From positions 3,410,001 through 3,474,000 of the forward strand of contig OY760867.2 of NCBI GenBank assembly GCA_963664035.2: 64,000 nucleotides of DNA. The letters run 5' to 3'. The translations under genes were made by a program, and so were the position numbers. Below the pieces are notes generated by a model, which saw only the letters and a program-made list of their open reading frames with translations, was not told where the DNA came from and searched no databases. Shown here piece after piece: positions 1 to 9,040 of the stretch. How positions within the stretch are numbered: position 1 is the first letter of the stretch; each line of letters opens with the position of its first letter. This stretch comes from G958296245 sp963664035. GTDB taxonomy: Bacteria > Chloroflexota > Dehalococcoidia > Lucifugimonadales > G958296245.

Positions 1-354
1 GGCTACGCCCTCTCCGTCATGGTCGCCCTGCTGGGCGCCATCGCGGGCGGGCTCGGCTTTCCGCAGCGCGACGTCGAGTCGGGCGCGAACGGCTCCTCGA
101 TAACCGTCATAGACGTGGGCAAGCTGTCGCCCCAGGAGGCCGTACGCTCCCGCGTCGGCAGGACGATCGACGTGATCAAGGACACCCCGCTCGCCAAGGG
201 AGCGTCGGACGTGCTATACCCTGGCGAGATGGAGGCCAACACGCGGCGGGAGCGTATGGCCAACGGCGTAGAGATAGAGCAGGCGACCTGGGAGCCGGTC
301 GCGGCGCTAATAGACGAGCTCGGCGTCGCGGACTCCATCGGCCCCATCGGGTGA
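1..354 (+). CDS. Ldh_2-family malate/L-lactate dehydrogenase, 5'-truncated
   Basis: Only the C-terminal 117 codons lie in the window, and the reading frame is open to base 1. The visible part reads through a Gly/Ala-rich segment (GYALSVMVALLGAIAGGLGF) and a polar tail, matching the end of the Ldh_2 family of NAD(P)-dependent 2-hydroxyacid dehydrogenases (malate, lactate or ureidoglycolate type). A second complete member follows 42 bases downstream on the same strand, so the two look like neighbouring paralogues in one transcription unit. Substrate cannot be assigned. Family assignment rests on the resemblance of the tail to the complete neighbour and on family knowledge. Confidence 0.75.
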   Translation, partial: GYALSVMVALLGAIAGGLGFPQRDVESGANGSSITVIDVGKLSPQEAVRSRVGRTIDVIKDTPLAKGASDVLYPGEMEANTRRERMANGVEIEQATWEPVAALIDELGVADSIGPIG

Positions 355-396
355 TCCGGCGTCCCGATTCCCAATCCTGTACCGAGGTGACATGAC

Positions 397-1446
397 ATGG
401 CTGAGAACGAGATTCGAGTCGATTGGAGAGAGCTGCGCGAGTTCACCGCGACGGTATTCCACCGGGCGGGCGTGCCGCGGGAGGACGCCGACACGGAGGC
501 CGAGGTGCTCGTGTGGGCCAACCTCAGGGGCGTAGACTCGCACGGCGTGCTCAGGATCCCGTGGTACGTCGAGAACCTGGACACGGGCATCATGAACCCG
601 ACGCCGCGGATACGGGTGACCAAGGAGACGCCGGCGACGGTGCTGATCGACGCCGACCGGGCGCTTGGGCCGGTGGTCACGGTGATGGCGATGCGGCGTG
701 TCATCGAAAAAGCGCGCGGCGTCGGCGTAGGCTGGGGCCTCATCCGGGAGACGACCCACCAGGGCGCAATGGCCTACTACGCGCTGATGGCCGCGGATGC
801 GGGCATGGCGGGCATCGCGTCGGTGTGCAGCCCGCCCAACATGGCGCCGTTCGGGGCCAGGGCCGCCGGCGTTCACAACAGCCCGATAGCCATCGCGGCG
901 CCGGGGAACGAGAGCAACCTCGTGCTGGACATGGCGACGAGCGTAGTCGCGGGCGGCAAGCTCGACCTGGCGGTCGACAAGGGCCAGCCCATCCCCCTCG
1001 GCTGGGCGATAGACGTGGACGGCAACCCGACCACCGAGCCGCGGCGTCCGAACATCCTGCTGCCGGCCGGCGGCCCCAAGGGCTCGGGGCTGGCGCTGAT
1101 GTTCGAGTGCCTCTCCAGCCTGATGGTCGGCAACCCGCTGCTGGAGCCCTCGCTCTCGGGCGCGAAGGTGGTGGAGCGCGGCGTCCAGAACAGCTTCATC
1201 ATGGCGGTGGACGTCGCCGCCTTCACGGACGCCGACGAGTACCGCGCCAACGTCGACAGGCTGATCGAGGCGCAGAAGGCGCTGCCGCCCGCCGACGGCG
1301 TGGACGAGGTGATGGTGCCCGGCGAGCCGGAGGGCAGGACCTACCGCGACCGGGCCGCGAACGGCATCCCGCTCCCGCCTGGGACGGTCGCCAACCTGCG
1401 CTCCATCGCATCCCGCTTCGAGGCGCCCCTGCCGTCGGGTCTGTGA
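397..1446 (+). CDS. Ldh_2-family malate/L-lactate/ureidoglycolate dehydrogenase
   Basis: A complete 349-residue cytoplasmic oxidoreductase, normal length for the Ldh_2 family. Family landmarks are the N-terminal helical region ending in RGVDSHGVLRIPWYV (about residues 45-60), the region HQGAMAYYALMAADAGMAG (about 125-145), and the NSPIAIAAPG / LDMATSV segments (about 165-190) that line the nicotinamide and substrate site. The ATG at 397 follows a GAGGTGA ribosome-binding sequence. It converges on the gnd gene with only 15 bases between stops. Likely oxidises a small 2-hydroxy acid with NAD(P); the exact substrate is open. Confidence 0.88.
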   Translation: MAENEIRVDWRELREFTATVFHRAGVPREDADTEAEVLVWANLRGVDSHGVLRIPWYVENLDTGIMNPTPRIRVTKETPATVLIDADRALGPVVTVMAMRRVIEKARGVGVGWGLIRETTHQGAMAYYALMAADAGMAGIASVCSPPNMAPFGARAAGVHNSPIAIAAPGNESNLVLDMATSVVAGGKLDLAVDKGQPIPLGWAIDVDGNPTTEPRRPNILLPAGGPKGSGLALMFECLSSLMVGNPLLEPSLSGAKVVERGVQNSFIMAVDVAAFTDADEYRANVDRLIEAQKALPPADGVDEVMVPGEPEGRTYRDRAANGIPLPPGTVANLRSIASRFEAPLPSGL

Positions 1447-1461
1447 GCGGCTCGTCCCGCC

Positions 1462-2370
<909 letters not shown>

Positions 2371-2521
2371 GGCCTGCTCCCTCCGTCGTATCCTCGAAGC
2401 GCGCCGAGTCTAGCACAGCAAGGCCTACCCAACGCCGCATGGCATGATGTATATATCAGACGCCTCGGTGCGGAGATTCTTCCTAGGTTGTGTTGACATT
2501 CAAAACGGCTCCAGTCATGTC

Positions 2522-3966
2522 ATTGGTACGAAAATAGGAATCAGGCAGCTTGGAGAGTGACCTGATACCCTAGGCGCTCGATGCGCTTGACGTTCCTGAG
2601 CAGGATGTAGTGCTTATTCCTCTGATCGAAGTACTCACCTCCCAAGTCTCGGTACTCGGTCCCGTCCCGAAGCATGTGATAGATGTTCTTGATCACCGTG
2701 TGAGCGATGGCGGTGACCGCACGCCTGCGGCCCCTGCGAGCTGCGAGCCTGTGGTAGCGCGCTGACAAGTAGGTGCCCTTGGTTCGGGCCGCCGCCTGTG
2801 CGACCTCTGTCAGCGTTGCCCGCAACCACGGACTGCCACGACCGGTGTGTCCGCTCCTGCGCTTGCCCGCGCTCTCGTAGTTGCCAGGACTGAGCTTGGC
2901 CCAAGACGCAAGGTGGCTCGCCGACGGGAACCTGGACATGTCGTCGCCTATCTCAGCTAGAATCTCCTCGGCAGCGCGGCGAGCAATGCCAGGAATCGCG
3001 TCGAGGCGCTCGATCGTCTCCTCTAAAGGGGCAAGACGACGGGCCACCTCCGCATCCAACTGTGCGACCTGGGCCTCCAACATCTCTAGCGTCTCCAACT
3101 GCACGCCGAGCATGAACCGCTGGTGGTCCCCCATCGTACCCTCCAGCGCCCAACGCAACTCGTCCAGCTTCTTCCTCAACAGCCCACGGGCCATCTCCGC
3201 CAACACGTTCGGGTCTTCCTCCCCCCCTACCATCGCCCTGAGCATGTCTCGCCCAGACGCCCCCAGTATGTCCGTTGCCACCGAGGACAGCTTGATGTTG
3301 CCACCTTCCAACACCTTGTGCATCCGGTTGGCGATCTGAGCCTTGTCCTGCACCACCCTGCGCCGGTAGCGGACCAATTCGCGCAACTCTCGCTGTGCCC
3401 GATCAGGTATGAAGCTGGGCCGCAAAAGTCCGTGCCTGAGAAGCTCCGCTATCCACTCGGCGTCCTTCACGTCAGTCTTACGACCGGGAACTGCCTTGAT
3501 GTGACGAGCGTTCGCCACTATCAACTCAAACTCGTGCTCCAACAGGTTGTACACAGGCTTCCAGAACACCCCCGTGCTCTCCATCGCCACAGCACTCACT
3601 CTCAACTGGCTCAGCCAGTCCGCAAGCCCCAGAAGCTCCCTGTGTGTCGTCCCGAACGTGCTGACTTGCCGCTCGTCACCTGCCAGCACACACGCGGTGA
3701 TCGACTTCTTATGCACGTCCAGGCCGCAGCACCTGTCATGCAACACCTTCAATCCACTCAATTCGCTCACCTCCAGAATTGTCTACCGGTTGAGGGCGAC
3801 CCCGAGTGGACTCAATTTGGTACGCGTGCTCACTCATCTCTGAGCGGCTACAGCTAGGTGCTCTAGGCGGGTCGCAGGTATCAGGTTACTACACAGGCTC
3901 GAAGCGCCAATGACTACCGAACTCATCCACCAACCGGCGACGCTATTTTTCATCCCTTGGTGCGCC
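2522..3966 (-). mobile_element. IS110-family insertion sequence, copy 1 (approximate ends)
   Basis: Contains one DEDD transposase and a noncoding leader. The ends are estimated from what is shared with the neighbouring copy: a GAAAATAG-containing segment just beyond the transposase stop, and a GGCTCG-rich block upstream of the start that resembles the block upstream of copy 2. IS110 elements lack clear terminal inverted repeats, so the boundaries are uncertain by tens of bases. The noncoding 5' leader is where IS110-family bridge RNAs are encoded in characterised elements; I did not fold it. Confidence 0.6.
2541..3770 (-). CDS. IS110-family transposase (DEDD)
   Basis: A 409-residue transposase. 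The RuvC-like DEDD domain is visible: first Asp in CCGLDVHKK (about residue 17), Glu in AMESTGVFWKP (about 64), and the paired Asp residues in GRKTDVKDAEWIAELLRHG (about 97-104). The C-terminal Tnp_IS116 region has the helix-hairpin-helix IPGIARRAAEEILAEIGDD and a WAKLSPGNYESAGKRR segment carrying the serine expected to attack DNA. No frameshift or internal stop is visible. It sits directly upstream (minus-strand sense) of nothing else of its own; the second IS110 copy lies next to it in the same orientation. Confidence 0.92.
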   Translation of the reverse strand: MSELSGLKVLHDRCCGLDVHKKSITACVLAGDERQVSTFGTTHRELLGLADWLSQLRVSAVAMESTGVFWKPVYNLLEHEFELIVANARHIKAVPGRKTDVKDAEWIAELLRHGLLRPSFIPDRAQRELRELVRYRRRVVQDKAQIANRMHKVLEGGNIKLSSVATDILGASGRDMLRAMVGGEEDPNVLAEMARGLLRKKLDELRWALEGTMGDHQRFMLGVQLETLEMLEAQVAQLDAEVARRLAPLEETIERLDAIPGIARRAAEEILAEIGDDMSRFPSASHLASWAKLSPGNYESAGKRRSGHTGRGSPWLRATLTEVAQAAARTKGTYLSARYHRLAARRGRRRAVTAIAHTVIKNIYHMLRDGTEYRDLGGEYFDQRNKHYILLRNVKRIERLGYQVTLQAA

Positions 3967-3986
3967 GGACCGCAACCGACATGGAT

Positions 3987-5415
3987 GGTTACCATGAAAA
4001 TAGATTGTTCATGCGGCTTGGAGGGTGACCTTGTGGCCCAGCCGCTCGAGTTGTCGGACTGCCCTACGGGTGACGGCGTCTCTGTCCCGCTTCTCGAAGT
4101 AATCGTGGCCCAGGTCCACAAAGGGCTTTCCCGTTCTGATGATGGCGTGAATGATGACGGCGATGCTGTGAGCGACGGCCATGGCCGCTCTGTTGGCTCC
4201 GATGCGGCGCGCCAGACGGTGGTACTGCGCTCCCAGGCAGGTCTTTGTGCGGGAGGCAGCCCTAGCAGCCTCCACGAGGGCCGATTGGAGAGAGGGGTTG
4301 CCCCTCTTGACCGGACTCCGCTTGCTCTTACCCCCGCTCTGGTTGTTCCCAGGACTGACCCCAGCCCAGGAGGCCAGACGTCCCGGCGTGGCGAACCTGC
4401 CCACGTCGGTTCCTATCTCCGCCACTATCGTCTCGGCAGTGCGCCGACCTACTCCGGGGATCGTATCGACAGCCTCCAGAACGTCTTTGTGAGGCCCAAC
4501 ACGCCGGTCCACCTCCTCATCCAGCCTCTCTATCTCCCTGTCCAGGTAGCTCAGATGCCGCAACTGAGCACCCAGCATCAACCGCTGGTGAGACCCCATC
4601 ACGCCCTCCAGAGCCTCCTCCAACGCATCGAGCTTCTCCCGCAGACGTCCCTTCGCCATGTCTGCCAGCACCTTGGGGTCGTCCTCACCCTCGGCAATGG
4701 CAGAGAGCATCTTCCTGCCCGAAGCTCCCAGCACGTCAGAGGCTACCGACCCCAGTTTGATGTTGGCACCCTCAAGCACCTTCTGTACCCGGTTCGCCTC
4801 GCGCGAGCGCTCATGTACCAGGCTACGACGGTAGCGCACCAGCTCCCGAAGCTCACGCTGCGCACGCTCAGGTATGAAGCTGGGCCTGAGAAGCCCGTGC
4901 CTCAGAAGGTCCGCTATCCACTCGGCGTCCTTAACGTCGGTCTTGCGCCCAGGCACCGTCTTGATGTGAGCCGCGTTCACCACCCACACCGTGAACCGGT
5001 CCTCAAGCAGGTTGACGATAGGCTTCCAGTACACCCCCGTGCTTTCCATTGCAACGTGGGTCACTCTCCGCTCACCAAGCCACTCCGACAGCGCCATGAG
5101 CTGACGCGTCGTTGTGCCAAAGGTTCTCGTCCTCTGATACTCAGGCGTAATCACACATGCCACCACCGACTTCTTATGAACGTCCAGACCACAGCACCGC
5201 TCATGTACGACTTGCATCGGAGCACCTCTCTCACGGGCTGCCGGCCGGTGGATGGCTGTCCATCTGATGACTTTACCATGCGTGCTCACCGCCACAGCGG
5301 GGCGACATTCTTGTATTCCCGTCAGCCATCCAGGCAGATTCCGACACGGGCTCGGGGCACCAATGACAATCGCCCTAGTTGTACCGCCCGGCGCCACGCC
5401 ATTTTCATCCACTTG
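3987..5415 (-). mobile_element. IS110-family insertion sequence, copy 2 (approximate ends)
   Basis: A second, diverged IS110-type element in direct tandem with copy 1. It shares the GAAAATAG-containing 3' border sequence and the upstream CCAATGAC/CCATTTTCATCC-type block, which is how the approximate ends were set. The noncoding leader between about 5218 and 5415 would be the candidate bridge-RNA region. The transposases differ at many positions, so this is not a fresh duplication of copy 1. Confidence 0.55.
4009..5217 (-). CDS. IS110-family transposase (DEDD)
   Basis: I start it at the ATG reading MQVVHERCCGLDVHKKS, giving about 402 residues and aligning with the start of the neighbouring copy; the open frame extends further upstream to 5412 but that part has no family resemblance. 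DEDD residues are seen in CGLDVHKKS, AMESTGVYWKP and GRKTDVKDAEWIADLLRHG. The C-terminal part has the IPGVGRRTAETIVAEIGTD hairpin and WAGVSPGNNQSGGKSK with the likely nucleophilic serine. Intact. Catalyses recombination of its own element; targets unknown. Confidence 0.9.
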   Translation of the reverse strand: MQVVHERCCGLDVHKKSVVACVITPEYQRTRTFGTTTRQLMALSEWLGERRVTHVAMESTGVYWKPIVNLLEDRFTVWVVNAAHIKTVPGRKTDVKDAEWIADLLRHGLLRPSFIPERAQRELRELVRYRRSLVHERSREANRVQKVLEGANIKLGSVASDVLGASGRKMLSAIAEGEDDPKVLADMAKGRLREKLDALEEALEGVMGSHQRLMLGAQLRHLSYLDREIERLDEEVDRRVGPHKDVLEAVDTIPGVGRRTAETIVAEIGTDVGRFATPGRLASWAGVSPGNNQSGGKSKRSPVKRGNPSLQSALVEAARAASRTKTCLGAQYHRLARRIGANRAAMAVAHSIAVIIHAIIRTGKPFVDLGHDYFEKRDRDAVTRRAVRQLERLGHKVTLQAA

Positions 5416-5438
5416 TATGGCCTTCGCAAGGCCACAGT

Positions 5439-5524
5439 GATTCTGAACGGAGCGCAGCGGAGTGAAGAATCTAAGGTGGTAGCCTCAGCAAGGTCCTTAG
5501 ATTCCTCGCTGCGCTCGGAATGAC
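5439..5524. repeat. Imperfect inverted repeat (REP-like hairpin)
   Basis: Left arm 5439-5476 (GATTCTGAACGGAGCGCAGC and onwards to AATCTAAGG) is largely complementary to right arm 5495-5524 (CCTTAGATTCCTCGCTGCGC and onwards to GGAATGAC), with an 18-base loop. Single-stranded it would fold into a long hairpin. It lies between IS110 copy 2 and the HicB-like gene, in an otherwise noncoding stretch. It resembles dispersed extragenic palindromes seen in environmental bacterial genomes; no second copy was found in this window. Confidence 0.6.
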
Positions 5525-5563
5525 ATGAATGTCACCACTGCCTAGCCGGAGCGGGAATCACGA

Positions 5564-5776
5564 GTGAGGAGCAGCCATGATGGAGCACAAGGATATCGGG
5601 GAGCCGTTAGCTTCGACGACGAGGCCGGAATCTTCCACGGCGAGGTGGTGGGCACTCGGGACGTCGTTACGTTCCAAGGGCAATCGGTCGAGGAGCTGCG
5701 GGTCGCCTTCAAGGACTCGGTCGATGAGTACCTGGACTTCTGCGCAGAAAGAGGACGTACGCCGCCCGTGATATAA
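5564..5776 (+). pseudogene. HicB-like antitoxin, probably frameshifted near its start
   Basis: The frame opening at GTG 5564 gives 70 residues whose body GYRGAVSFDDEAGIFHGEVV...VTFQGQSVEELRVAFKDSVDEYLDFCAERG is a clear HicB partial-RNase-H fold. The natural start is more likely the ATGATG at 5577, which has a GAGGAG ribosome-binding sequence and reads MMEHK, the usual HicB start, but that frame runs into a different frame straight after MMEHK. Restoring one G after the AAG codon would give MMEHKGYRGAV. So a one-base deletion (or a sequence error) seems to have broken the N-terminus; GTG 5564 would need to rescue it. The C-terminal RHH part of typical HicB (about 110 residues) is missing and no HicA gene is adjacent. 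Confidence 0.6.
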
Positions 5777-5807
5777 TCCTCGCCTCTATTCGTAAGGAGC
5801 TCCCCGC

Positions 5808-6608
5808 ATGGACGTAAGCGGCAGCGTGGCCATAGTCACCGGCGGAGGCCGGGGCATCGGGCGCGGGATCGCGCTCGCCCTAGCCCGCTACGGTGCCCAC
5901 GTCGTCGTCGCCGACCTGAACGTCCGCGACGCCGAGGCCGTCGCGCGCGAGGCCTCCGGCTCAGGGCGGCAGGCGGCGCCCGCGCAGGTGGACGTGACCG
6001 CGCAGCCCTCCGTCGAGGCCATGGTCGCCGACGCGCTCTCCCAGTTCGGGCGCGTCGACGTCCTGGTCAACAACGCCGGTATAATCGCCGCCCCAGGCTG
6101 GGAGGACCGCGACTCGGTCGGCGAGGACGATTGGGACATGATCTACGAGGTCAACGTCAAGGGCATGGCCCGCGTCACCGAGGCCGTCGCCCCCGACATG
6201 AAGGAGCGCCGCCGCGGCAAGATCGTCAACATCGCATCCATCGCCGGACGCCTCGGCACCCTCACCAGCGGCCCGTACGGCGCCTCCAAGGCCGCCGTCA
6301 TCAACCTCACCCAGTTCTGGGCGCTCGAGCTCGCCCCCTTCTCCATCAACGTCAACGCCGTCTGCCCCGGCCTGCTCTGGACACCCCTATGGGGCCGCAT
6401 CGCCGCACGCTACAGCCGCGACACCGAGAAGTACCCCGGCATGACCACCCGCGAGGTCTTCGAGCAGACCGTCCAGGAGCGCATCCCCCTCGGCCGCGAG
6501 CAGACCCCCGAGGACATAGGCAACGCCGTCACCTTCCTCGCCTCCGACGCCGCCCGAAACATCACCGGCCAGGCCCTAAACGTCTCCGGCGGCTCCCACA
6601 TGAACTGA
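5808..6608 (+). CDS. SDR-family NAD(P)-dependent oxidoreductase
   Basis: A 266-residue classical short-chain dehydrogenase. The cofactor motif TGGGRGIGRGIA is at residues 11-22, NNAG near 89-92, the catalytic serine in NIASIAG, and the catalytic YxxxK in SGPYGASKAAVINL (about 158-165). The C-terminal NVSGGSHMN ending is typical of the 3-oxoacyl-ACP reductase/glucose dehydrogenase-like group. A good AAGGAG ribosome-binding site precedes ATG 5808. The substrate cannot be predicted. A short copy of this gene's 3' end survives at about 9005-9040, so a second SDR gene or a partial duplication once lay there. Confidence 0.9.
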   Translation: MDVSGSVAIVTGGGRGIGRGIALALARYGAHVVVADLNVRDAEAVAREASGSGRQAAPAQVDVTAQPSVEAMVADALSQFGRVDVLVNNAGIIAAPGWEDRDSVGEDDWDMIYEVNVKGMARVTEAVAPDMKERRRGKIVNIASIAGRLGTLTSGPYGASKAAVINLTQFWALELAPFSINVNAVCPGLLWTPLWGRIAARYSRDTEKYPGMTTREVFEQTVQERIPLGREQTPEDIGNAVTFLASDAARNITGQALNVSGGSHMN

Positions 6609-6624
6609 CCCCCGCCTCCTACCT

Positions 6625-6646
6625 CTTCCCCCGCCGCTGGGGGAAG
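6625..6646. terminator. Hairpin downstream of the SDR gene (terminator-like)
   Basis: CTTCCCCC (6625-6632), a six-base loop, GGGGGAAG (6639-6646), beginning 16 bases after the SDR stop codon and followed by a short ATTT. The same hairpin is the core of the tandem repeat at 9041-9428. Confidence 0.5.
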
Positions 6647-6731
6647 ATTTGAGATGGGGGCTCCCCAACTCTGTCCATCCCTCCCCATCCATGTCGTACC
6701 TCCCCGGACTCGCCTGAGATGGGGGATTTCC

Positions 6732-6828
6732 CAAATCCCCCACCTAAATGGCGGTGACGCTCTATGGCAAGGGGGAGGGATGGTTTGAAACCAGCCCCTA
6801 CGGGGTGATGACCGATAGATATGGCGCT
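6732..6828 (-). repeat. Dispersed MITE-like repeat, truncated copy
   Basis: Reverse-complement relative of the repeat at 50269-50415: it contains CCCAAATCCCCCACCTAA at one end, the GCGGTGACGCTCTATGGCAA block, the palindrome GGTTTGAAACC and the block ending GATAGATATGGCGC. The far terminal repeat is absent, so this copy is incomplete. Confidence 0.6.
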
Positions 6829-7101
6829 AAAGTGTTCCATTCTGTTCCATTTTGTTCCGTTTCCTATCTGGGCTTCGGGTCTCTTGGGAGGGTGTCGGAA
6901 CGCCTTTGGGCTACGAACGGACCGTGATCGGGGCGGATTCGGACGACTTTGGAACGGCGCTCCGGGCGTCGGTCATGTCTGCCGTCCAGGCAGGCGCCGC
7001 ACGGTATGTGTGTGTTGGCGTGCATGGGGACATGTTAGCACGGGCGTTCGCGGGTGTCAAAGGCGACGGGATCCCCGATTCCCCACCTAGGTAAAAGAGA
7101 G

Positions 7102-7171
7102 ACCTCGTTGGCGCCCGTGTTGAAGCGGGCTAAGATGGTTGCTGCACAGGCAAAGCCATCACCAACGAGGT
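7102..7171 (+). promoter_or_regulatory. Structured 5' leader hiding the transposase ribosome-binding site (copy A)
   Basis: ACCTCGTTGG (7102-7111) is perfectly complementary to CCAACGAGGT (7162-7171), and the GAGG of the transposase ribosome-binding site is inside the second arm. Two inner hairpins fit between the arms, GCCCG/CGGGC and GATGG/CCATC, making a three-way junction. Copies B and C keep all the stems. Such leaders protect transposase genes from translation on read-through transcripts (known for IS10 and IS50); the same role here is an inference. Confidence 0.7.
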
Positions 7172-7180
7172 GCATCTATT

Positions 7181-8701
7181 ATGAAGCAAGTCACCCTGCC
7201 GTTCCAGTATGCCGGGGAGAAGAGCACGACGGGTATGACGGCGCTGTCGGGCCTACCGACGTACCTGGAGTTGATACAGGTGTGCGGGTTGAAGTCATCG
7301 ATAGAGCGCTGCGTGGGGTTGCGTAGAGGCGGTCAGGGCTGGACGGACAGCCAGATAGTCACCTCGCTGATACTGCTGAACCTTGCGGGCGGCGAGTCGG
7401 TGTCCGACCTGGATGTCCTTGAGAAGGACGAGGGGTTCTGCCGGGTGCTTCAAGAGGCGGAGACGGTCGGGATGGGTCGCAGGGAGCGCGTAGCGTTGGG
7501 CCAGAGATGGCGTGTGGAGCGGCGTCGGACCGTACCGTCGGAGTCTGCGGTGTTCCGGTACCTGTCGGGATTCAACGACGCAGACGAGGAGTCTCGGCGG
7601 CAAGCTCACCGGGCATTCATCCCTACGCCCAACCAGGCGCTGCGCGGTCTCTGGGAGGTCAACGCCGAGATGGTGGGCTTCGTTCAGAGCCGTTCGCCTC
7701 ACACCGTGGCGACTCTGGACATGGACGCGACCCTGGTGGAGACGCACAAGCAGGAGGCGCTCTTCAGCTACAGGAAATACAGGGCGTACCAGCCGCTGAC
7801 GATCTACTGTTCAGAGGACGACCTGATCGTTCATTCGGAGTTCCGAGACGGCAACGTGCCTGCGGGCCATCAGCAGTTGCGCGTGCTGACCGAAGCACTG
7901 GAGCAACTGCATTACAGCGTCGAGAGGGTGATGCTGAGGTCTGATACGGCGGGGTACGAGCAGGAGTTGCTGCGATACTGCGCCGAGGGAAAGAACGAGC
8001 GGTTCGGGGTGATCGAGTTTGCGGTGGGTGTTGACGTGACGACGGAGTTCCGCCGTGCGGTGTCGGCGGTTCCCGAGCGGCAGTGGCAGCCGCTGTACCG
8101 GAAGGTGGGCGAGCATAGGGTGGATACGGGCCAACAGTGGGCTGAGGTCAACTTCGTGCCCAACTGGATAGGGCACTCGAAGAACAGCCCTGAGTATCGG
8201 TTCATAGCCATCAGGGAGCGGTTGAACGAGCAGCCTCTGCCTGGGATGGACAGCCAGCTAGAGCTTCCATTCCCTGCGATGGAGTTGCCCGGTCGGGGTT
8301 GGCACAAGGTCTTCGGGCTGGTGACCAACCGAGACCTACCGGGAGACGAGGTGATCGGGTGGTCGAGGCAGAGATGCGGCAAGGGTGAGGAGGTACACGG
8401 CGTGTTGAAGGAGGACCTTGCGGGCGGCAGGCTCCCTTCGGGCCTGTTCGGAGCCAACGCGGCATGGTGGGCCATAGTGGTGCTGGCCTTCAATCTGAAC
8501 TCGGCGATGAAGCGGCTGGTGTTGGGCGGACAGTGGGTGAGCAAGCGTCTGAAAGCGGTCCGCTTCAACCTGATCGCCCTTGCTGGCCGGGTCATACGGC
8601 ACGCTCGAAGGCTGATCATCCGCCTGGCGCGTGGACACCCCTCATACGAGTTGGTGCTCAGAGCGCGGCAGAGGCTATCGGCGCTGGCTGCCGAGCCGTA
8701 A
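7181..8701 (+). CDS. IS1380-family transposase, copy A
   Basis: A 506-residue DDE transposase starting at the ATG reading MKQVTLPFQYAGEKSTTG; the frame extends upstream but only through the IS leader. The N-terminal region has the IS1380 signature GWTDSQIVTSLILLNLAGGE (about residues 50-69). Catalytic residues are likely Asp in TLDMDATLVETHKQ, Asp in RVMLRSDTAGYEQE, and Glu in RQRCGKGEEVHGVLKEDLAGG. Intact, and nearly identical to copy B, which suggests recent movement in this genome. Its ribosome-binding GAGG is ten bases upstream and buried in the leader stem. Confidence 0.93.
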   Translation: MKQVTLPFQYAGEKSTTGMTALSGLPTYLELIQVCGLKSSIERCVGLRRGGQGWTDSQIVTSLILLNLAGGESVSDLDVLEKDEGFCRVLQEAETVGMGRRERVALGQRWRVERRRTVPSESAVFRYLSGFNDADEESRRQAHRAFIPTPNQALRGLWEVNAEMVGFVQSRSPHTVATLDMDATLVETHKQEALFSYRKYRAYQPLTIYCSEDDLIVHSEFRDGNVPAGHQQLRVLTEALEQLHYSVERVMLRSDTAGYEQELLRYCAEGKNERFGVIEFAVGVDVTTEFRRAVSAVPERQWQPLYRKVGEHRVDTGQQWAEVNFVPNWIGHSKNSPEYRFIAIRERLNEQPLPGMDSQLELPFPAMELPGRGWHKVFGLVTNRDLPGDEVIGWSRQRCGKGEEVHGVLKEDLAGGRLPSGLFGANAAWWAIVVLAFNLNSAMKRLVLGGQWVSKRLKAVRFNLIALAGRVIRHARRLIIRLARGHPSYELVLRARQRLSALAAEP

Positions 8702-9004
8702 ACGGCATAGGCGACCCGGTAGGGGGAGAGGGCCCATCGGTTGAAGGCGACTCAGCGGTGTCGTCTGGCCGGGCCATGCCTTCCTTGGACTCAACAGAGC
8801 CGCAGCTTGGCATCAGGCCGCCCCAATACCCTCAAAACGTCGTCCAAACCCCTCCCTACGGCCCAATCTGAGCATATGTGACGCCGAGGCAACGACGAAC
8901 ATGTCCCTGTAGAACCGCAAAGTCCACACCAATAACGCTAGGTGGTGGATCTGGGTTGTTGGGGGCTTGGTTGTAGCCGTCCTCAAGTTCTGGCCTAATT
9001 AGAA

Positions 9005-9040
9005 GGCCTCAACGTCTCCGGCGGCTCCCACCTGAGTTGA
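9005..9040 (+). pseudogene. Remnant of an SDR gene 3' end
   Basis: The twelve codons GLNVSGGSHLS-stop copy the last residues of the SDR gene at 5808-6608 (ALNVSGGSHMN-stop), and the following noncoding DNA also matches. Everything upstream of it is gone; IS1380 copy A ends 49 bases before. This looks like the tail of a duplicated SDR gene left after deletion or rearrangement. Confidence 0.6.

Larger units (their letters stand above)
6609..7072. other. Noncoding repeat-rich gap between the SDR gene and IS1380 copy A
   Basis: No convincing gene. It holds the hairpin at 6625-6646, a second palindrome near 6721-6742 (GGGGGATTT-CCC-AAATCCCCC), a truncated dispersed repeat (6732-6828), and a TTCCATT/TGTTCC-rich stretch around 6834-6862. 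The open frames here are short and lack family features. Confidence 0.6.
7073..8955 (+). mobile_element. IS1380-family insertion sequence, copy A
   Basis: 1883 bp, the same length as copy B. The left inverted repeat CCCCGATTCCCCACCTAG (7073-7090) matches the right one (8938-8955, read in reverse complement as CCCAGATCCACCACCTAG) at 15 of 18 positions. The ends were fixed by comparing copies A and B, which are about 99% identical and diverge exactly here. The four bases flanking each end (GGAT and TTGT) do not match, so no target duplication survives. Confidence 0.92.

Noticed and set aside
4009..5412. Starting the second IS110 transposase at 5412
   Set aside because: The extra 65 residues have no counterpart in the first copy; the conserved start is MQVVHERCCGLDVHKK at 5217.
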